From Trebonia kvetii (GTDB lineage: Bacteria; Actinomycetota; Actinomycetes; Streptosporangiales; Streptosporangiaceae), in the NCBI RefSeq assembly GCF_007827045.1, contig NZ_RPFW01000001.1:534519-598518 (forward strand): 64,000 nt of DNA, read 5' to 3'. The notes beneath the pieces were generated by a model. That model was given only the letters and a program-made list of their open reading frames with translations. It was not told where the DNA came from and searched no databases. Position 1 is the first letter of the stretch, and every line of letters starts with the position of its first letter. A program made the translations under genes and the position numbers. Positions 25,461 to 34,284 of the stretch are shown here, in pieces.

Positions 25461-26573
25461 ATGGCGATTATGCTGTCTGGTCCAGATCCGTTCCCGTCGC
25501 CTGTGACGCTGCTCGACAGCGTGAACCCGTACGGGTCCAGGCGGCTGACGGTCGAGTTCGACGGTTCGACCACAGCCGCTTACCTGCGGGACGAGACGAG
25601 TGTCATCGCCGCTACCTGGATAGCCAACCATGTCCGTGCGCCGCGCACGACTGATCCGGAAAGGATCAACGCGGGGCAGGCGCCCGTTATGCCCGCCGGG
25701 CGGACCAGGCACCCGCGCGGCAGGCCACCGCTCGACCCGGCCACCTTGCAGGCGCTGTGGTTCGAGGAGGGCGACGGGGTAGCCCTGCTCGAGCGCGGTA
25801 CGCTGCTCGCGGTCATCCCCGGCTGGGCGGACTCCAGCCGCGGCATGCCCGGCTACAGCAGGGACGCGATCGGGCAGACGCCGTTCGCCTGGGGCCTCGA
25901 CGACGCCATCGAGGGGCTCGGGCCACGGGTGGAGCGGGCCGCGGAGTTCTGGCGGTGGCGCGAATCGCCCGGCCGCTGGTCGGAGTTCCAGGCCGCCGCG
26001 CTCGGCCACCTCACATCGCGGCTCGGGCCTGGCGCGCACTACTGGGACGGGGCGCCGGGCAAGCGGCCCGCGATCGGCATCTCCGAGCGGCCGTCCGGCT
26101 CGCAGCGCCCGTTCACCATCCTGTCCACGGTGGGGATGAGCGCGCAGCGGATGCCCCTCGTCGAGCAGGTCGTCGACGACCCCGCCGGGTACTCGCGGAT
26201 CGAGCTCGCGGTCGCGACGACGCTGCCGTCCGGCGTCGCCGCCCTGGTCTTCCTCTGGCTCGCCGGATACCCGTGGCGGGCGGTGACCTGGTTCGGGCCC
26301 GGGCACAGCATCCGCTGGTACGACAAGCCGTCCACGTTCCCGCTCGGCGGCGGGTACGAGGGCGTGCTGCTGCTTGAGGATCCGTCGGGGCTAGCCGGGC
26401 CGCCGGCGCCGGACCTGTCCGGCTTCTCGGTCGACGGCGACCCGGTCCGCTGGCTGTGGATCGTCCCGATCACCGAGCGCTCCAGGCAGGTTGCCAAGGA
26501 ATACGGCTCGGCGAGCCTGGTGACCCGCCTCGCGGAGCAGGGGCGGAGCTGGATCGTGACTCCGCCCCAGTAG
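25461..26573 (+). CDS. Suppressor-of-fused (SUFU) domain protein
   Basis: A 370-residue cytoplasmic protein. The C-terminal part matches the bacterial SUFU fold: GKRPAIGISERPSGSQRPFTILSTVGMSAQRMP, VELAVATTLPSGVAALVFLWLAG-like text, GHSIRWYDKPS, and WLWIVPITERSRQVAKEYGSASLVTRL. The bacterial role of this domain is unknown; it is often found near polymorphic toxin or immunity genes, but no toxin is seen here. The N-terminal 150 residues are not recognised. It lies on the opposite strand inside the otherwise uniform minus-strand rlmN-rpsB block, so it is probably an insertion. Confidence 0.75.
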   Translation: MAIMLSGPDPFPSPVTLLDSVNPYGSRRLTVEFDGSTTAAYLRDETSVIAATWIANHVRAPRTTDPERINAGQAPVMPAGRTRHPRGRPPLDPATLQALWFEEGDGVALLERGTLLAVIPGWADSSRGMPGYSRDAIGQTPFAWGLDDAIEGLGPRVERAAEFWRWRESPGRWSEFQAAALGHLTSRLGPGAHYWDGAPGKRPAIGISERPSGSQRPFTILSTVGMSAQRMPLVEQVVDDPAGYSRIELAVATTLPSGVAALVFLWLAGYPWRAVTWFGPGHSIRWYDKPSTFPLGGGYEGVLLLEDPSGLAGPPAPDLSGFSVDGDPVRWLWIVPITERSRQVAKEYGSASLVTRLAEQGRSWIVTPPQ

Positions 26574-26575
26574 AC

Positions 26576-26755
26576 CTAGCCGTGGATGTGCAGGTTGACG
26601 CCGAGCGGGATCAGCCACCAGAGCAGGATCGCCAGCAGGGCGCTTGCCACGGTGCGGAGCCAGCTCAGGGTGAGGTATCCGTGGTCCCAGGCGATGAAGA
26701 CGCCGATGACGAGATAGATCAGAATGATGACGCGCGTGACCCACTTACCGGACAT
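26576..26755 (-). CDS. Small membrane protein, 59 residues
   Basis: A short gene with ATG 26755 that encodes MSGKWVTRVIILIYLVIGVF and two hydrophobic helices in all (VIILIYLVIGVFIAW and ALLAILLWWLIPLGVNL), ending in HIHG. Codon use is GC3-rich and consistent. Small proteins of this form accompany cdsA in many actinomycetes, but their role is not known. It ends 3 nt from the convergent SUFU gene stop. Confidence 0.72.
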   Translation of the reverse strand: MSGKWVTRVIILIYLVIGVFIAWDHGYLTLSWLRTVASALLAILLWWLIPLGVNLHIHG

Positions 26756-26885
26756 GCCCGATTCTCCGTTTCGGAAAAGGCCGTGCCCATGTTGGCCGTG
26801 CCGTTTGCCCGCCGGTCTAACTGCCTAGGATTCGCGCGATTAAACACGGATGCGACGTTTTGGGATTGGGCGAAGCCGGGATGAT

Positions 26886-27749
26886 CTATTTGATGAAGAG
26901 GGCGAGCAGCAGCCAGACCACCGGGGCGCAGAAGAGCAGGGAATCGATGCGGTCGAGGACGCCGCCATGGCCGGGCAGCAGGCTGCCCATGTCCTTGATG
27001 CCCAGGTCGCGCTTGATCATCGACTCGGCCAGATCGCCGAAAACCGCGGCGGCGACCGCCGCGGCGCCGGTGATGATGCCCTGCCACCAGTGGCCGTGCA
27101 GCAGCGCGGGAAGCAGGATCGCGCCCGCGACGATGCTGAGCACCGCCGAGCCCGCCAGGCCTTCCCAGGTCTTCTTCGGGCTGATAATCGGGGCCATCTT
27201 GTGGCCGCCGGTCAGCGGCTTGAGCGTGATGCCGGCGAAATAGCCGCCGATATCGCTGCAGATGGTCAAGATGATGAAGGTGAGCACTCGCTTGCCGCCG
27301 TCGTGCGGGGCGAGCATCGCCGAGACGCAGGCGCCGAGCAGGCCCAGGTATGCCGTGGCGAACACGGCCGCCGAGACGTCCCTGACGTAGCCGTCCGCGC
27401 CGAGGAACATGCGGAAGATCAGCACGCCGAGTAGCGTCAGCGCGAATGCCGCGGCGACCGCGCCGCCCGCCGCCCAGTACCCGGCGGTCAGCATCGCCGC
27501 GCCGCCGAGGGCGACCGGGGCGAGCTGTACGTGGATGTCCTTGGTCCGGAACGCGGCGGCCAGCTCATGCAGGGCCAGGGCGAGGGCCACGCCCATGTAG
27601 ATCAGGAAGGTCGCCTTGACGGTGAGCAGCGTAAGTAGCGCGAGGCCGCCGAGCAGGACGCCGATGCCGATCGCGGCCGGCAGGTTCCTGCCGGTGCTGA
27701 TGTGGCGGTCGGGCTGCTTGGTTTCTGCTTCTGCGGATTCTGCGGACAT
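26886..27749 (-). CDS. cdsA: Phosphatidate cytidylyltransferase CdsA
   Basis: A 287-residue integral membrane enzyme that makes CDP-diacylglycerol from CTP and phosphatidate. About eight helices are visible. The signature is at the C-terminus: FGDLAESMIKRDLGIKDMGSLLPGHGGVLDRIDSLL, with the upstream KMAPIISPKKTWEG. It follows frr with a 26-nt gap in the conserved translation/lipid block. Confidence 0.95.
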   Translation of the reverse strand: MSAESAEAETKQPDRHISTGRNLPAAIGIGVLLGGLALLTLLTVKATFLIYMGVALALALHELAAAFRTKDIHVQLAPVALGGAAMLTAGYWAAGGAVAAAFALTLLGVLIFRMFLGADGYVRDVSAAVFATAYLGLLGACVSAMLAPHDGGKRVLTFIILTICSDIGGYFAGITLKPLTGGHKMAPIISPKKTWEGLAGSAVLSIVAGAILLPALLHGHWWQGIITGAAAVAAAVFGDLAESMIKRDLGIKDMGSLLPGHGGVLDRIDSLLFCAPVVWLLLALFIK

Positions 27750-27775
27750 GGGGTCGCGTGGCTTAGGTGTGCGGC

Positions 27776-28333
27776 TCAGATTTCGAGCAGCTCGGATTCC
27801 TTGTGCTTGAGCAGCTCGTCGACCTTCGCGATGTAGCTGTCGGTGAGCTTCTGCAGCTCGGCCTCGGCGCGGCGCACCTCGTCCTCGCCCGCCTCGGCGT
27901 TCTTCACCATCTTGTCCAGCGCGTCCTTGGCGTGCCGCCTGATGTTGCGGATGCTGATGCGGCTGTCTTCCGCCTTGGACCTGGCGGTCTTGACGTACTC
28001 CCGGCGGCGTTCCTCGGTCAGCTCGGGGAAGACCACGCGGATGAGCACGCCGTCGCTGGTGGGGTTGACGCCCAGGTCGCTGTTCCTGATCGCCTTCTCG
28101 ATGCCGGCCGTGGAGCCCTTGTCAAAGGGCTGAATGGTGATCATCCGCGGCTCGGGCACGTGGAAGGAGGCAAGCTGGTTAAGCGGCGTCTGCGTGCCGT
28201 AGTACTCGGCGGTGATCTTCGAGAAGACAGAGGGAGTAACACGGCCGGTGCGGATATTGCTGAAGTCTTCCTGGGCGACCGTGACGGCCTTGTCCATCTT
28301 CTCTTCGGCTTCGAAGAGGGTGTCATCGATCAT
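27776..28333 (-). CDS. frr: Ribosome recycling factor
   Basis: A 185-residue protein, the exact length usual for the family. It starts at ATG 28333 ([17 protein letters not shown]); a longer frame to 28372 exists, but the extra residues are not conserved. Markers are [33 protein letters not shown] and [23 protein letters not shown]. It splits post-termination ribosomes with EF-G. In most bacteria pyrH lies directly upstream; here a hairpin and a 57-nt stretch do instead, so frr probably has its own promoter. Confidence 0.96.
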   Translation of the reverse strand: MIDDTLFEAEEKMDKAVTVAQEDFSNIRTGRVTPSVFSKITAEYYGTQTPLNQLASFHVPEPRMITIQPFDKGSTAGIEKAIRNSDLGVNPTSDGVLIRVVFPELTEERRREYVKTARSKAEDSRISIRNIRRHAKDALDKMVKNAEAGEDEVRRAEAELQKLTDSYIAKVDELLKHKESELLEI

Positions 28334-28390
28334 CGTGTTCAGCTCCTGTGCACGGACGGCGGCGTTGACCACATTACCCCGGATACACTT

Positions 28391-28424
28391 CTGCCGTCCG
28401 AGAGGACGACCTCTCGGACGGCAG
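28391..28424 (-). terminator. Perfect 15-bp hairpin between tsf and frr
   Basis: CTGCCGTCCGAGAGG and CCTCTCGGACGGCAG pair perfectly around an ACGA loop. It begins 12 nt after the tsf stop on the minus strand. No U-run follows, which is common for actinobacterial hairpin terminators. It should end or process the rpsB-tsf message, and it occupies the place where pyrH is normally found. Confidence 0.8.
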
Positions 28425-28436
28425 AGCCCTACTGCG

Positions 28437-29273
28437 TTACGCCTGGCCGACGCGGAAGCGGGCGAAGGCCTTGACGTTCACCTTGCCGGCCGCGAGGACC
28501 GACTTGATCGTCTGCTTCGGGTCCTTCACCGACGCCTGCTCGGTGAGCACCACGTCCTTGTAGAAGGCGCCGACGCGGCCCTCGACGATCTTCGGGATGG
28601 CCTGCTCCGGCTTGCCCTCCTCGCGGGTGATCTCCTCCGCGATCCTGCGCTCCTTCTCGACCACGTCCGCGGGCACCTCGTCCCTGGTGACGTACAGGGC
28701 ACCGGCCGCGGCGATCTGCTGCGCGATGTCCTTGGCGACCTCTTCGTTGGCCGCGTCGAGCTGGACGAGCACGCCGATGGTCGGCGGCAGGTCCCGGTCG
28801 GACTTGTGCAGGTAGGTGGTCACGTACCCGCCGTCAAGCAGAGCGTAGCGACCAAGCTCGAGCTTCTCCTTGATGGACGCGCTCGCGTCCTCGATGAGCG
28901 TCTCGACCGTCTTGCCGTCCGCGGTCTCCGTGGCCAGCAGCGCGAGCCGGTCGGCCGGCTTCTTGGCGATCGCGGCCTGCGCGATCTTGGCGGCGAGCTC
29001 CTGGAAGCCCTCGTTCTTCGCCACGAAGTCGGTTTCGCAGTTCAGCTCGATCAGGACGCCCGCGCTCGTGCCCTCGAGCTCGGCGATCACCAGGCCGTTG
29101 GCGGCGGTCCTGTCGGCCCGCTTGCCCGCGTCCTTGACGCCCTTCTTGCGCAGCAGCTCGATGGCCACGTCGATGTCGCCATCGGACTCGGCCAGCGCGT
29201 TCTTGCAGTCCATCATGCCGGCCCCGGACAGGTCCCGGAGCCGCTTGATGTCAGCGGCGGAAAAATTCGCCAT
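28437..29273 (-). CDS. tsf: Elongation factor Ts
   Basis: A 278-residue nucleotide-exchange factor for EF-Tu. The N-terminal signature [23 protein letters not shown] and the [14 protein letters not shown] core are clear, as is [13 protein letters not shown]. The length and start (ATG 29273) are standard. It is 53 nt downstream of rpsB and ends just before a strong hairpin. Confidence 0.97.
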   Translation of the reverse strand: MANFSAADIKRLRDLSGAGMMDCKNALAESDGDIDVAIELLRKKGVKDAGKRADRTAANGLVIAELEGTSAGVLIELNCETDFVAKNEGFQELAAKIAQAAIAKKPADRLALLATETADGKTVETLIEDASASIKEKLELGRYALLDGGYVTTYLHKSDRDLPPTIGVLVQLDAANEEVAKDIAQQIAAAGALYVTRDEVPADVVEKERRIAEEITREEGKPEQAIPKIVEGRVGAFYKDVVLTEQASVKDPKQTIKSVLAAGKVNVKAFARFRVGQA

Positions 29274-29326
29274 TGTCTGTTCCTCGCTTTGGAGTGGTGG
29301 TCAGCGTGGTCAGCGCGTAGTCAGCG

Positions 29327-30325
29327 TCACTCGGCGTCTTCGGTGGCGGCCTCTTCGGCTGCGGCTTCGGCGGTCTCGACGGACTCCTGTGCCGCGGCGG
29401 CCTCGGCGATCTCCGGGGCGGCGGCCTCGACCTCGGCGATGTCAGCGTCGGCCTGGGCTGCGTCGGTGACCGGAGACTCCTGGATGTCCTCGGTCCCCTC
29501 GGTCTCCCCGGTCCCCTCGGCAACCGGAGCCGCGGAGCCCGCGAGCAGGTCACGCTCCCACTCGGGCAGCGGCTCGTCGGCGCTGGTGGAGAACTGGTCC
29601 TCGGACGGCTTCACGTCCGTCTCGGCCGCGCCGGAACGGGAAATCAGGCCGTCGGCCACCGCGTCGGCGACCACGCGGGTGAGCAGCGCAACGCTGCGGA
29701 TCGCGTCGTCGTTACCCGGGATCGGGTAGTTCACCTCGTCGGGGTCACAGTTGGTGTCGAGGATCGCGACCACCGGGATGCCCAGCTTGCGCGCCTCGTT
29801 GACCGCGATGTGCTCCTTCTTGGTGTCCACCACCCAGATGGCGCTCGGCACGCGGGCCATGTCCCTGATGCCGCCGAGGGTCTTGTCCAGCTTGTCGCGC
29901 TCGCGCTTGAGGCCGAGCAGTTCCTTCTTCGTCATGCCGGAGCCGGCCACGTCGGTGAAGTCGAGCTCCTCAAGCTCCTTGAGGCGCTGCAGCCGCTTGT
30001 AGACGGTGGAGAAGTTGGTGAGCATTCCGCCCAGCCAGCGCTGGTTCACGAACGGCATGCCGACCCGGCGCGCCTGCTCGGCGATCGCCTCCTGGGCCTG
30101 CTTCTTGGTGCCGACGTAAAGGATCGTGCCGCCGTGCGCGACCGTCTCCTTGATGAACTCGTACGCGCGGTCGATGTAGTCGAGCGACTGCTGGAGGTCG
30201 ATGATGTAGATGCCATTGCGCTCGGTGAAGATGTAGCGCTTCATCTTCGGGTTCCAGCGCCGGGTCTGGTGCCCGAAGTGGACGCCGCTCTCCAGGAGCT
30301 GCTTCATGGTTACGACCGGGGCCAT
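29327..30325 (-). CDS. rpsB: 30S ribosomal protein S2, with long acidic C-terminal extension
   Basis: A 332-residue S2. The core is clear: [44 protein letters not shown], then [32 protein letters not shown] and [20 protein letters not shown]. After about residue 235 there is a tail of roughly 95 residues rich in Glu, Ala, Thr and Ser, longer than most S2 tails. It is the first gene of the rpsB-tsf unit; a long leader (30326-30652) lies upstream. Confidence 0.97.
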   Translation of the reverse strand: MAPVVTMKQLLESGVHFGHQTRRWNPKMKRYIFTERNGIYIIDLQQSLDYIDRAYEFIKETVAHGGTILYVGTKKQAQEAIAEQARRVGMPFVNQRWLGGMLTNFSTVYKRLQRLKELEELDFTDVAGSGMTKKELLGLKRERDKLDKTLGGIRDMARVPSAIWVVDTKKEHIAVNEARKLGIPVVAILDTNCDPDEVNYPIPGNDDAIRSVALLTRVVADAVADGLISRSGAAETDVKPSEDQFSTSADEPLPEWERDLLAGSAAPVAEGTGETEGTEDIQESPVTDAAQADADIAEVEAAAPEIAEAAAAQESVETAEAAAEEAATEDAE

Positions 30326-30494
30326 CTCGGTCCTTCCGTGTTGTTGCGCGCGGCTCCGCTCGCCGTCCCTTCGGTCAGGGCGGTTGCCGTTCGTTGTCGC
30401 GCGCGGCTCGGTTGTCTGTCCTGGTGCCCGCCGGCTCTGCTAGTGGCATCCACACCGTGCCTACCTGCCCCAAGGGACCGGTGGACCGAGTGGT

Positions 30495-30530
30495 GTGTCC
30501 CGCGCCATGGCTGGCGCGGCTTGCGGACAC
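30495..30530 (-). other. Hairpin in the rpsB leader or xerC-like 3' region
   Basis: CCGCGCCA (30500-30507) and TGGCGCGG (30512-30519) form a perfect 8-bp stem with a 4-nt loop. Outer arms GTGTCC (30495-30500) and GGACAC (30525-30530) could extend it across an internal loop. It lies between the recombinase stop and the rpsB start, so it may terminate the upstream gene or serve as S2 leader structure. The rest of 30326-30652 holds no gene that I can support. Confidence 0.5.
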
Positions 30531-30588
30531 GCGAAGTTGGCCGCCCGAGGCCGCACTCCCGAGGGCATGCGGCTAGACGACCGTTCGT

Positions 30589-30594
30589 ATTCTA
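30589..30594 (-). promoter_or_regulatory. Candidate -10 box for rpsB
   Basis: TAGAAT on the minus strand, about 265 nt before the rpsB ATG, is the most AT-rich hexamer in a GC-rich leader. No convincing -35 element is visible. If used, it gives a long 5' leader containing the hairpin at 30495. Confidence 0.35.
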
Positions 30595-30652
30595 TCCCGA
30601 GCGCGGAAGTCCTGCAGTCGGGGAGGCCGGCTGGGCCGGCGCGGCCGCCGGC

Positions 30653-31669
30653 CTAGGCGCGCGGGTGGGCCTGGCGGTAGGTGGCCTTGAGGCGCTCGGC
30701 GGAGACGTGGGTGTAGATCTGGGTGGTCGCTGGCGAGGCGTGGCCGAGGATCTCCTGGACGCTACGCAGGTCGGCACCGCCCTCCACCAGGTGCGTTGCC
30801 GCGGTGTGCCTGATCGCGTGCGGGCCCGCGTCGCGGACGGCGGGTGCTGCGCCGGCGTCGGGATCCGCGTGACCGGCCGCGTGCCGGGCGGCCAGGTCGG
30901 CGGCGCGGAGCCGGACGTGGACGATGCGGCGCGCGGTCCGCGTGTCGAGCCTGCCGCCGCGGGCGCCGAGGAACAGGGCGTCCTCGCTGTGCTCATTGGC
31001 GAGAATCGGCCGTCCGACCTCTTCCCAGCGCGTGAGCGCCCGCATCGCGGGGATGCCCACGGGGACGACGCGCTCCTTGCGGCCCTTGCCGAAGACCCGC
31101 ACGGTCCGCCGACCGCGGTCAAGCCCGTCGGTGTCGAGCCCGCACAACTCGCTGACCCGGATCGCCGACGCGTAGAGCAGTTCGAGCACCGCCGCGTCGC
31201 GCATGGCCAGGGCCGCCGTGGAGCGCTGGCCGACGGCGAGTTCGCGCAGCGCCCGGTCTTCGCAGTCGGCGAGCACCACGTTGATCTCGTCCCTGCGCAG
31301 CACCTGTGGCAGCGCACGCCGGGCCTTGGGCGTGCCGAGCTGCGGTCCGGGGTCGACGGCAAGCCAGCCCTGACGGTGGGCGTAAGCGGTGAACGCGCGG
31401 GCCGCCGCGCCCCGGCGGGCCAGCGTGGCACGGGCGGCGCCTGCCTGGTGCTGACTCGCCAGCCAGCCGCGCAGCGTCGTCAGGTCGATGAACGCCGGAT
31501 CTTCGATGCCGGCGTGCCAGGCGTATTCGAGTAGCGACTGGATGTCGCCCTGGTAGGCGCGGACGGTGTGGCGCGAGAGGGCACGCTCGGCCGCGAGATG
31601 GCGGCAGAACTCGGCCAGCGCCGAACTGAGCGCCGCTGGCAGGCCCTCGTCCATGGCCAAAGTGTGCAC
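30653..31669 (-). CDS. XerC-like tyrosine recombinase
   Basis: A 338-residue chromosome-type tyrosine recombinase. The N-terminal core-binding domain starts [33 protein letters not shown]. Catalytic positions are visible: Arg in [12 protein letters not shown], Lys in [13 protein letters not shown]-x-x-R in [11 protein letters not shown], and the His...Tyr in [17 protein letters not shown] loop of about 20 residues before the HxxR ([15 protein letters not shown]) is longer than usual. Its place between dprA and rpsB is conserved in Actinomycetota, where such a gene is annotated xerC-like. Confidence 0.88.
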   Translation of the reverse strand: MHTLAMDEGLPAALSSALAEFCRHLAAERALSRHTVRAYQGDIQSLLEYAWHAGIEDPAFIDLTTLRGWLASQHQAGAARATLARRGAAARAFTAYAHRQGWLAVDPGPQLGTPKARRALPQVLRRDEINVVLADCEDRALRELAVGQRSTAALAMRDAAVLELLYASAIRVSELCGLDTDGLDRGRRTVRVFGKGRKERVVPVGIPAMRALTRWEEVGRPILANEHSEDALFLGARGGRLDTRTARRIVHVRLRAADLAARHAAGHADPDAGAAPAVRDAGPHAIRHTAATHLVEGGADLRSVQEILGHASPATTQIYTHVSAERLKATYRQAHPRA

Positions 31670-31705
31670 CCGGCCACGCGACTTGGGAACGACCTGCGCA
31701 AGGTT

Positions 31706-32848
31706 TTACCTGGCTGTTGCAGGACGGCGCAAGCGCCAGCCGTCGTCGCAGCGCTCGATGAAACCGGCGGCGGACAGTTCGCCGAGGCAGCGGACGACGG
31801 TCGCCGGGTCCATGCCCGCCCGTTGCGCGACCCGCACCGTGCCCGAGCCGCCGCGGCGGGGCATCGCGTCGAGCACGGTTGCCTGATCTTGGCCGAGCGC
31901 GTCGCGGGGCAGCAGTGCCACGCCAAGCTGCGCGGGAACGGTCGCGCCGACCGGGGACAGGTTCTCTGTCACCTCGGCCGCACTGGTGACGAGCACGCCC
32001 TGCCATTCGCGGATTATGTGATGGCATCCGGCGGACAGGTCCGAGGTGACCGGGCCTGGCACCGCCATCAGCCGGCGCTGCAGGTCCCTGGCGTGCCGAG
32101 CGGTGTTGATCGCGCCGCTGCGGTGACTCGCCTCCACGACGAGCGTGCCGGTGGCGAGGGCGGCGATGACCCGGTTGCGGACCAAGAAGCGCAGCCTGCT
32201 CACCTGCCGGCCGGGCGGCCACTCGCTGGCGAGCACGCCCTGGGCGGCGATCGCGTCGAGCAGGTCGGCGTGGGCGGACGGGTAGGGCACGTCCACACCG
32301 CAGGCGAGCACCGCGATCGTCACCCCGTCCGCACTGAGCGCGCCCCGGTGCGCCGCCGCGTCGACACCGAACGCGCCGCCAGAGACTACCGCCCAGCCGC
32401 GCGCGGCGACGGAGGCGGCGAACTCGGCGGCGACATAGGAGCCGTAGGCGGTCGCCGCCCGCGCACCGACGATCGCCACCGAACGCAGGCAGCTGAAGCG
32501 CAGGTCCGCGCTGCCGCGCACCCACAGCGCGTACGGCTCGTCGTCGCCCAGGTCGGCCAGCTGCCCCGGCCACTCCGGGTCGCCTGGGCAAATGAGCCTG
32601 ATCCCTGACTCACGGAAGGCGATCAGCTGTTCCTGTCGCGGAAGTTCGGGTAGCCGCGCCCGCCACCGGTCCATGCTGGCCCCCTGACCCTGAGAGCTAG
32701 AGCCAAGCTGGCGGCCCGAGTTGATGGCGTCCAGGGTCCGGGCCGCACCGTGCTCACGGAACAGCCGCGCCAGGCGGCGGTCGGCCGGCTCGGCGAGGTA
32801 GGTGAGCGCCGCTCGCGCGTAGTTTTCCTCGGTCAGTCCGTCGGTCAC
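31706..32848 (-). CDS. dprA: DNA-processing protein DprA
   Basis: A 380-residue DprA/Smf protein that loads RecA on incoming single-stranded DNA in transformable bacteria; in actinomycetes its role is less clear. The Rossmann-like core is visible: VAIVGARAATAYGSYVAAEFAASVAARGWAVVSGGAFGVDAAAHRGAL, then TIAVLACGVDVPYPSAHADLLDAIAAQG and TLVVEASHRSGAINTARHARDL. A C-terminal winged-helix region follows. GTG 32848 overlaps the comM stop by 4 nt and has AGGAG 8 nt upstream, which fixes the start. Confidence 0.92.
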   Translation of the reverse strand: MTDGLTEENYARAALTYLAEPADRRLARLFREHGAARTLDAINSGRQLGSSSQGQGASMDRWRARLPELPRQEQLIAFRESGIRLICPGDPEWPGQLADLGDDEPYALWVRGSADLRFSCLRSVAIVGARAATAYGSYVAAEFAASVAARGWAVVSGGAFGVDAAAHRGALSADGVTIAVLACGVDVPYPSAHADLLDAIAAQGVLASEWPPGRQVSRLRFLVRNRVIAALATGTLVVEASHRSGAINTARHARDLQRRLMAVPGPVTSDLSAGCHHIIREWQGVLVTSAAEVTENLSPVGATVPAQLGVALLPRDALGQDQATVLDAMPRRGGSGTVRVAQRAGMDPATVVRCLGELSAAGFIERCDDGWRLRRPATAR

Positions 32849-34230
32849 TGTGCCACTCCTAGCCATAGTCCGATCGCGAGGTTGACTTGGTCCGCCCCCG
32901 GCTGGTCCTGGCCGGCCAGGTCGGCAAGCGACCAGGCGACGCGCACGATCTTGTCCGCGCCCCTGGCGGAGACCTGGCCGAGCTCCATGGCCCGGTCGAG
33001 GGATGCCAGCGCTCCCGGGCGCGGCGGGAATTCGCGGCGCAGCACAGTGCCCGGGACCTCGGCGTTGAGCCGCCACGGGGTGCCCGCGAGGCGAGCCGTG
33101 CAGCGCTCGCGTGCGGCGATGACGCGACGGGCGACGGTCGCGGAGGTCTCGGCGAACTTGCGGTCGTAGAGCATGTCGCGGCGGGACACCGGCTGCAGGC
33201 GGACCTTGACGTCGACCCGGTCGAGCAGCGGCCCGGAGATCCTGGCGAGGTAGCGGCGGCGGGCAGCGGGGGAGCAGGAGCAGCCGGCCTTGCCTGGCCC
33301 CGCGGTGTTCGCGCAGGGGCACGGGTTGGCCGCCATCACGAGGGTGAACCGCGCGGGGAAGACGGCCTGCGCTCCGCTGCGGGCGATCACGACCTCGCCG
33401 GATTCCAGCGGCTGGCGCAGCGCGTCCAGAACATCGCGATGAAACTCGGGCGCCTCGTCGAGAAACAGGATCCCGTTGTGCGCCAGGGAGGCGGCGCCCG
33501 GGCGGACGACGCCGCTGCCGCCGCCGACGATCGCCGCCATCGAGGAAGTGTGGTGCGGAGCGCAGAACGGCGGCATGCTCAGCAGACCCGCGCCCGCGGG
33601 CAGCCGGCCCGCGATGGAGTGGATCGAGGTGACCTCGATCGCCGCCGCCCGCTCCAGCTCGGGGAGGATCGTCGGCAGCCGCTCGGCCAGCATGGTCTTG
33701 CCCGCGCCGGGCGGGCCGAGCAGCGACAGATTGTGGCCGCCCGCGGCGCAGATCTCCGCGGCGAGCCGCGCCTCCGCCTGGCCGAGAACGTCCGCCAGGT
33801 CGAGCCTCTTCGCGAGGGCGTCCGCGGACGGCGGCCCATTTGGCGGTTCAGGGACCGGGGCCAGCACGGGCAGTGGCCCGCCGCGCAGCCAGACGATCAC
33901 CTCGGTGAGGGTGTTCGCGCCGACCACGCGGACCCCGGGGACCAGGGCGGCCTCCGCCACGTTCTGCGCGGCGACGACCACGGTGCTCACGCCGCCCTCG
34001 GCCGCGGCCACCGCGGGCAGCACGCCGGGCACCGGGCGCAGCCTGCCGTCGAGGCCAAGTTCGGCGAGGAACATCGCGCCCGCCGGCGTGGCGAGCGGGA
34101 CCGCGTCGGCGGCGGCGAGGATGGCAACTGCGATGGCCATGTCGAAGCCGCTGCCGCGCTTCGGCAGCGCCGCCGGGGAGAGGCCGACGGTGATCTTCGA
34201 GTTCGGCCAGCTCTCGCCGCTGTTCCGCAG
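32845..34230 (-). pseudogene. comM: comM (YifB, Mg-chelatase-like ATPase) truncated at its 5' end by island insertion
   Basis: About 462 codons remain, from NSGESWPNSKITVGLSPAALPKRGSGFDMAIA to the stop. The AAA+ core is intact: LSLLGPPGAGKTMLAERL, GNLFLDEAPEF-like LFLDEAPEFHRDVLDALRQPLESG, FTLVMAANPCPC and the C-terminal helical domain. The first 50 or so residues of a normal ComM (start codon, first strands and the LVGLPD region) are missing. Upstream sequence is instead the non-coding end of the mobile element. The frame stays open into the element by chance but lacks a native start. The protein is therefore probably not made in normal form, though dprA downstream can still be expressed. 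Confidence 0.85.
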
Positions 34231-34284
34231 TTCCCTGTTAAATACCCGTGTTGATGCAGGTGGCTGTGAAAGGATCTTAGACCT

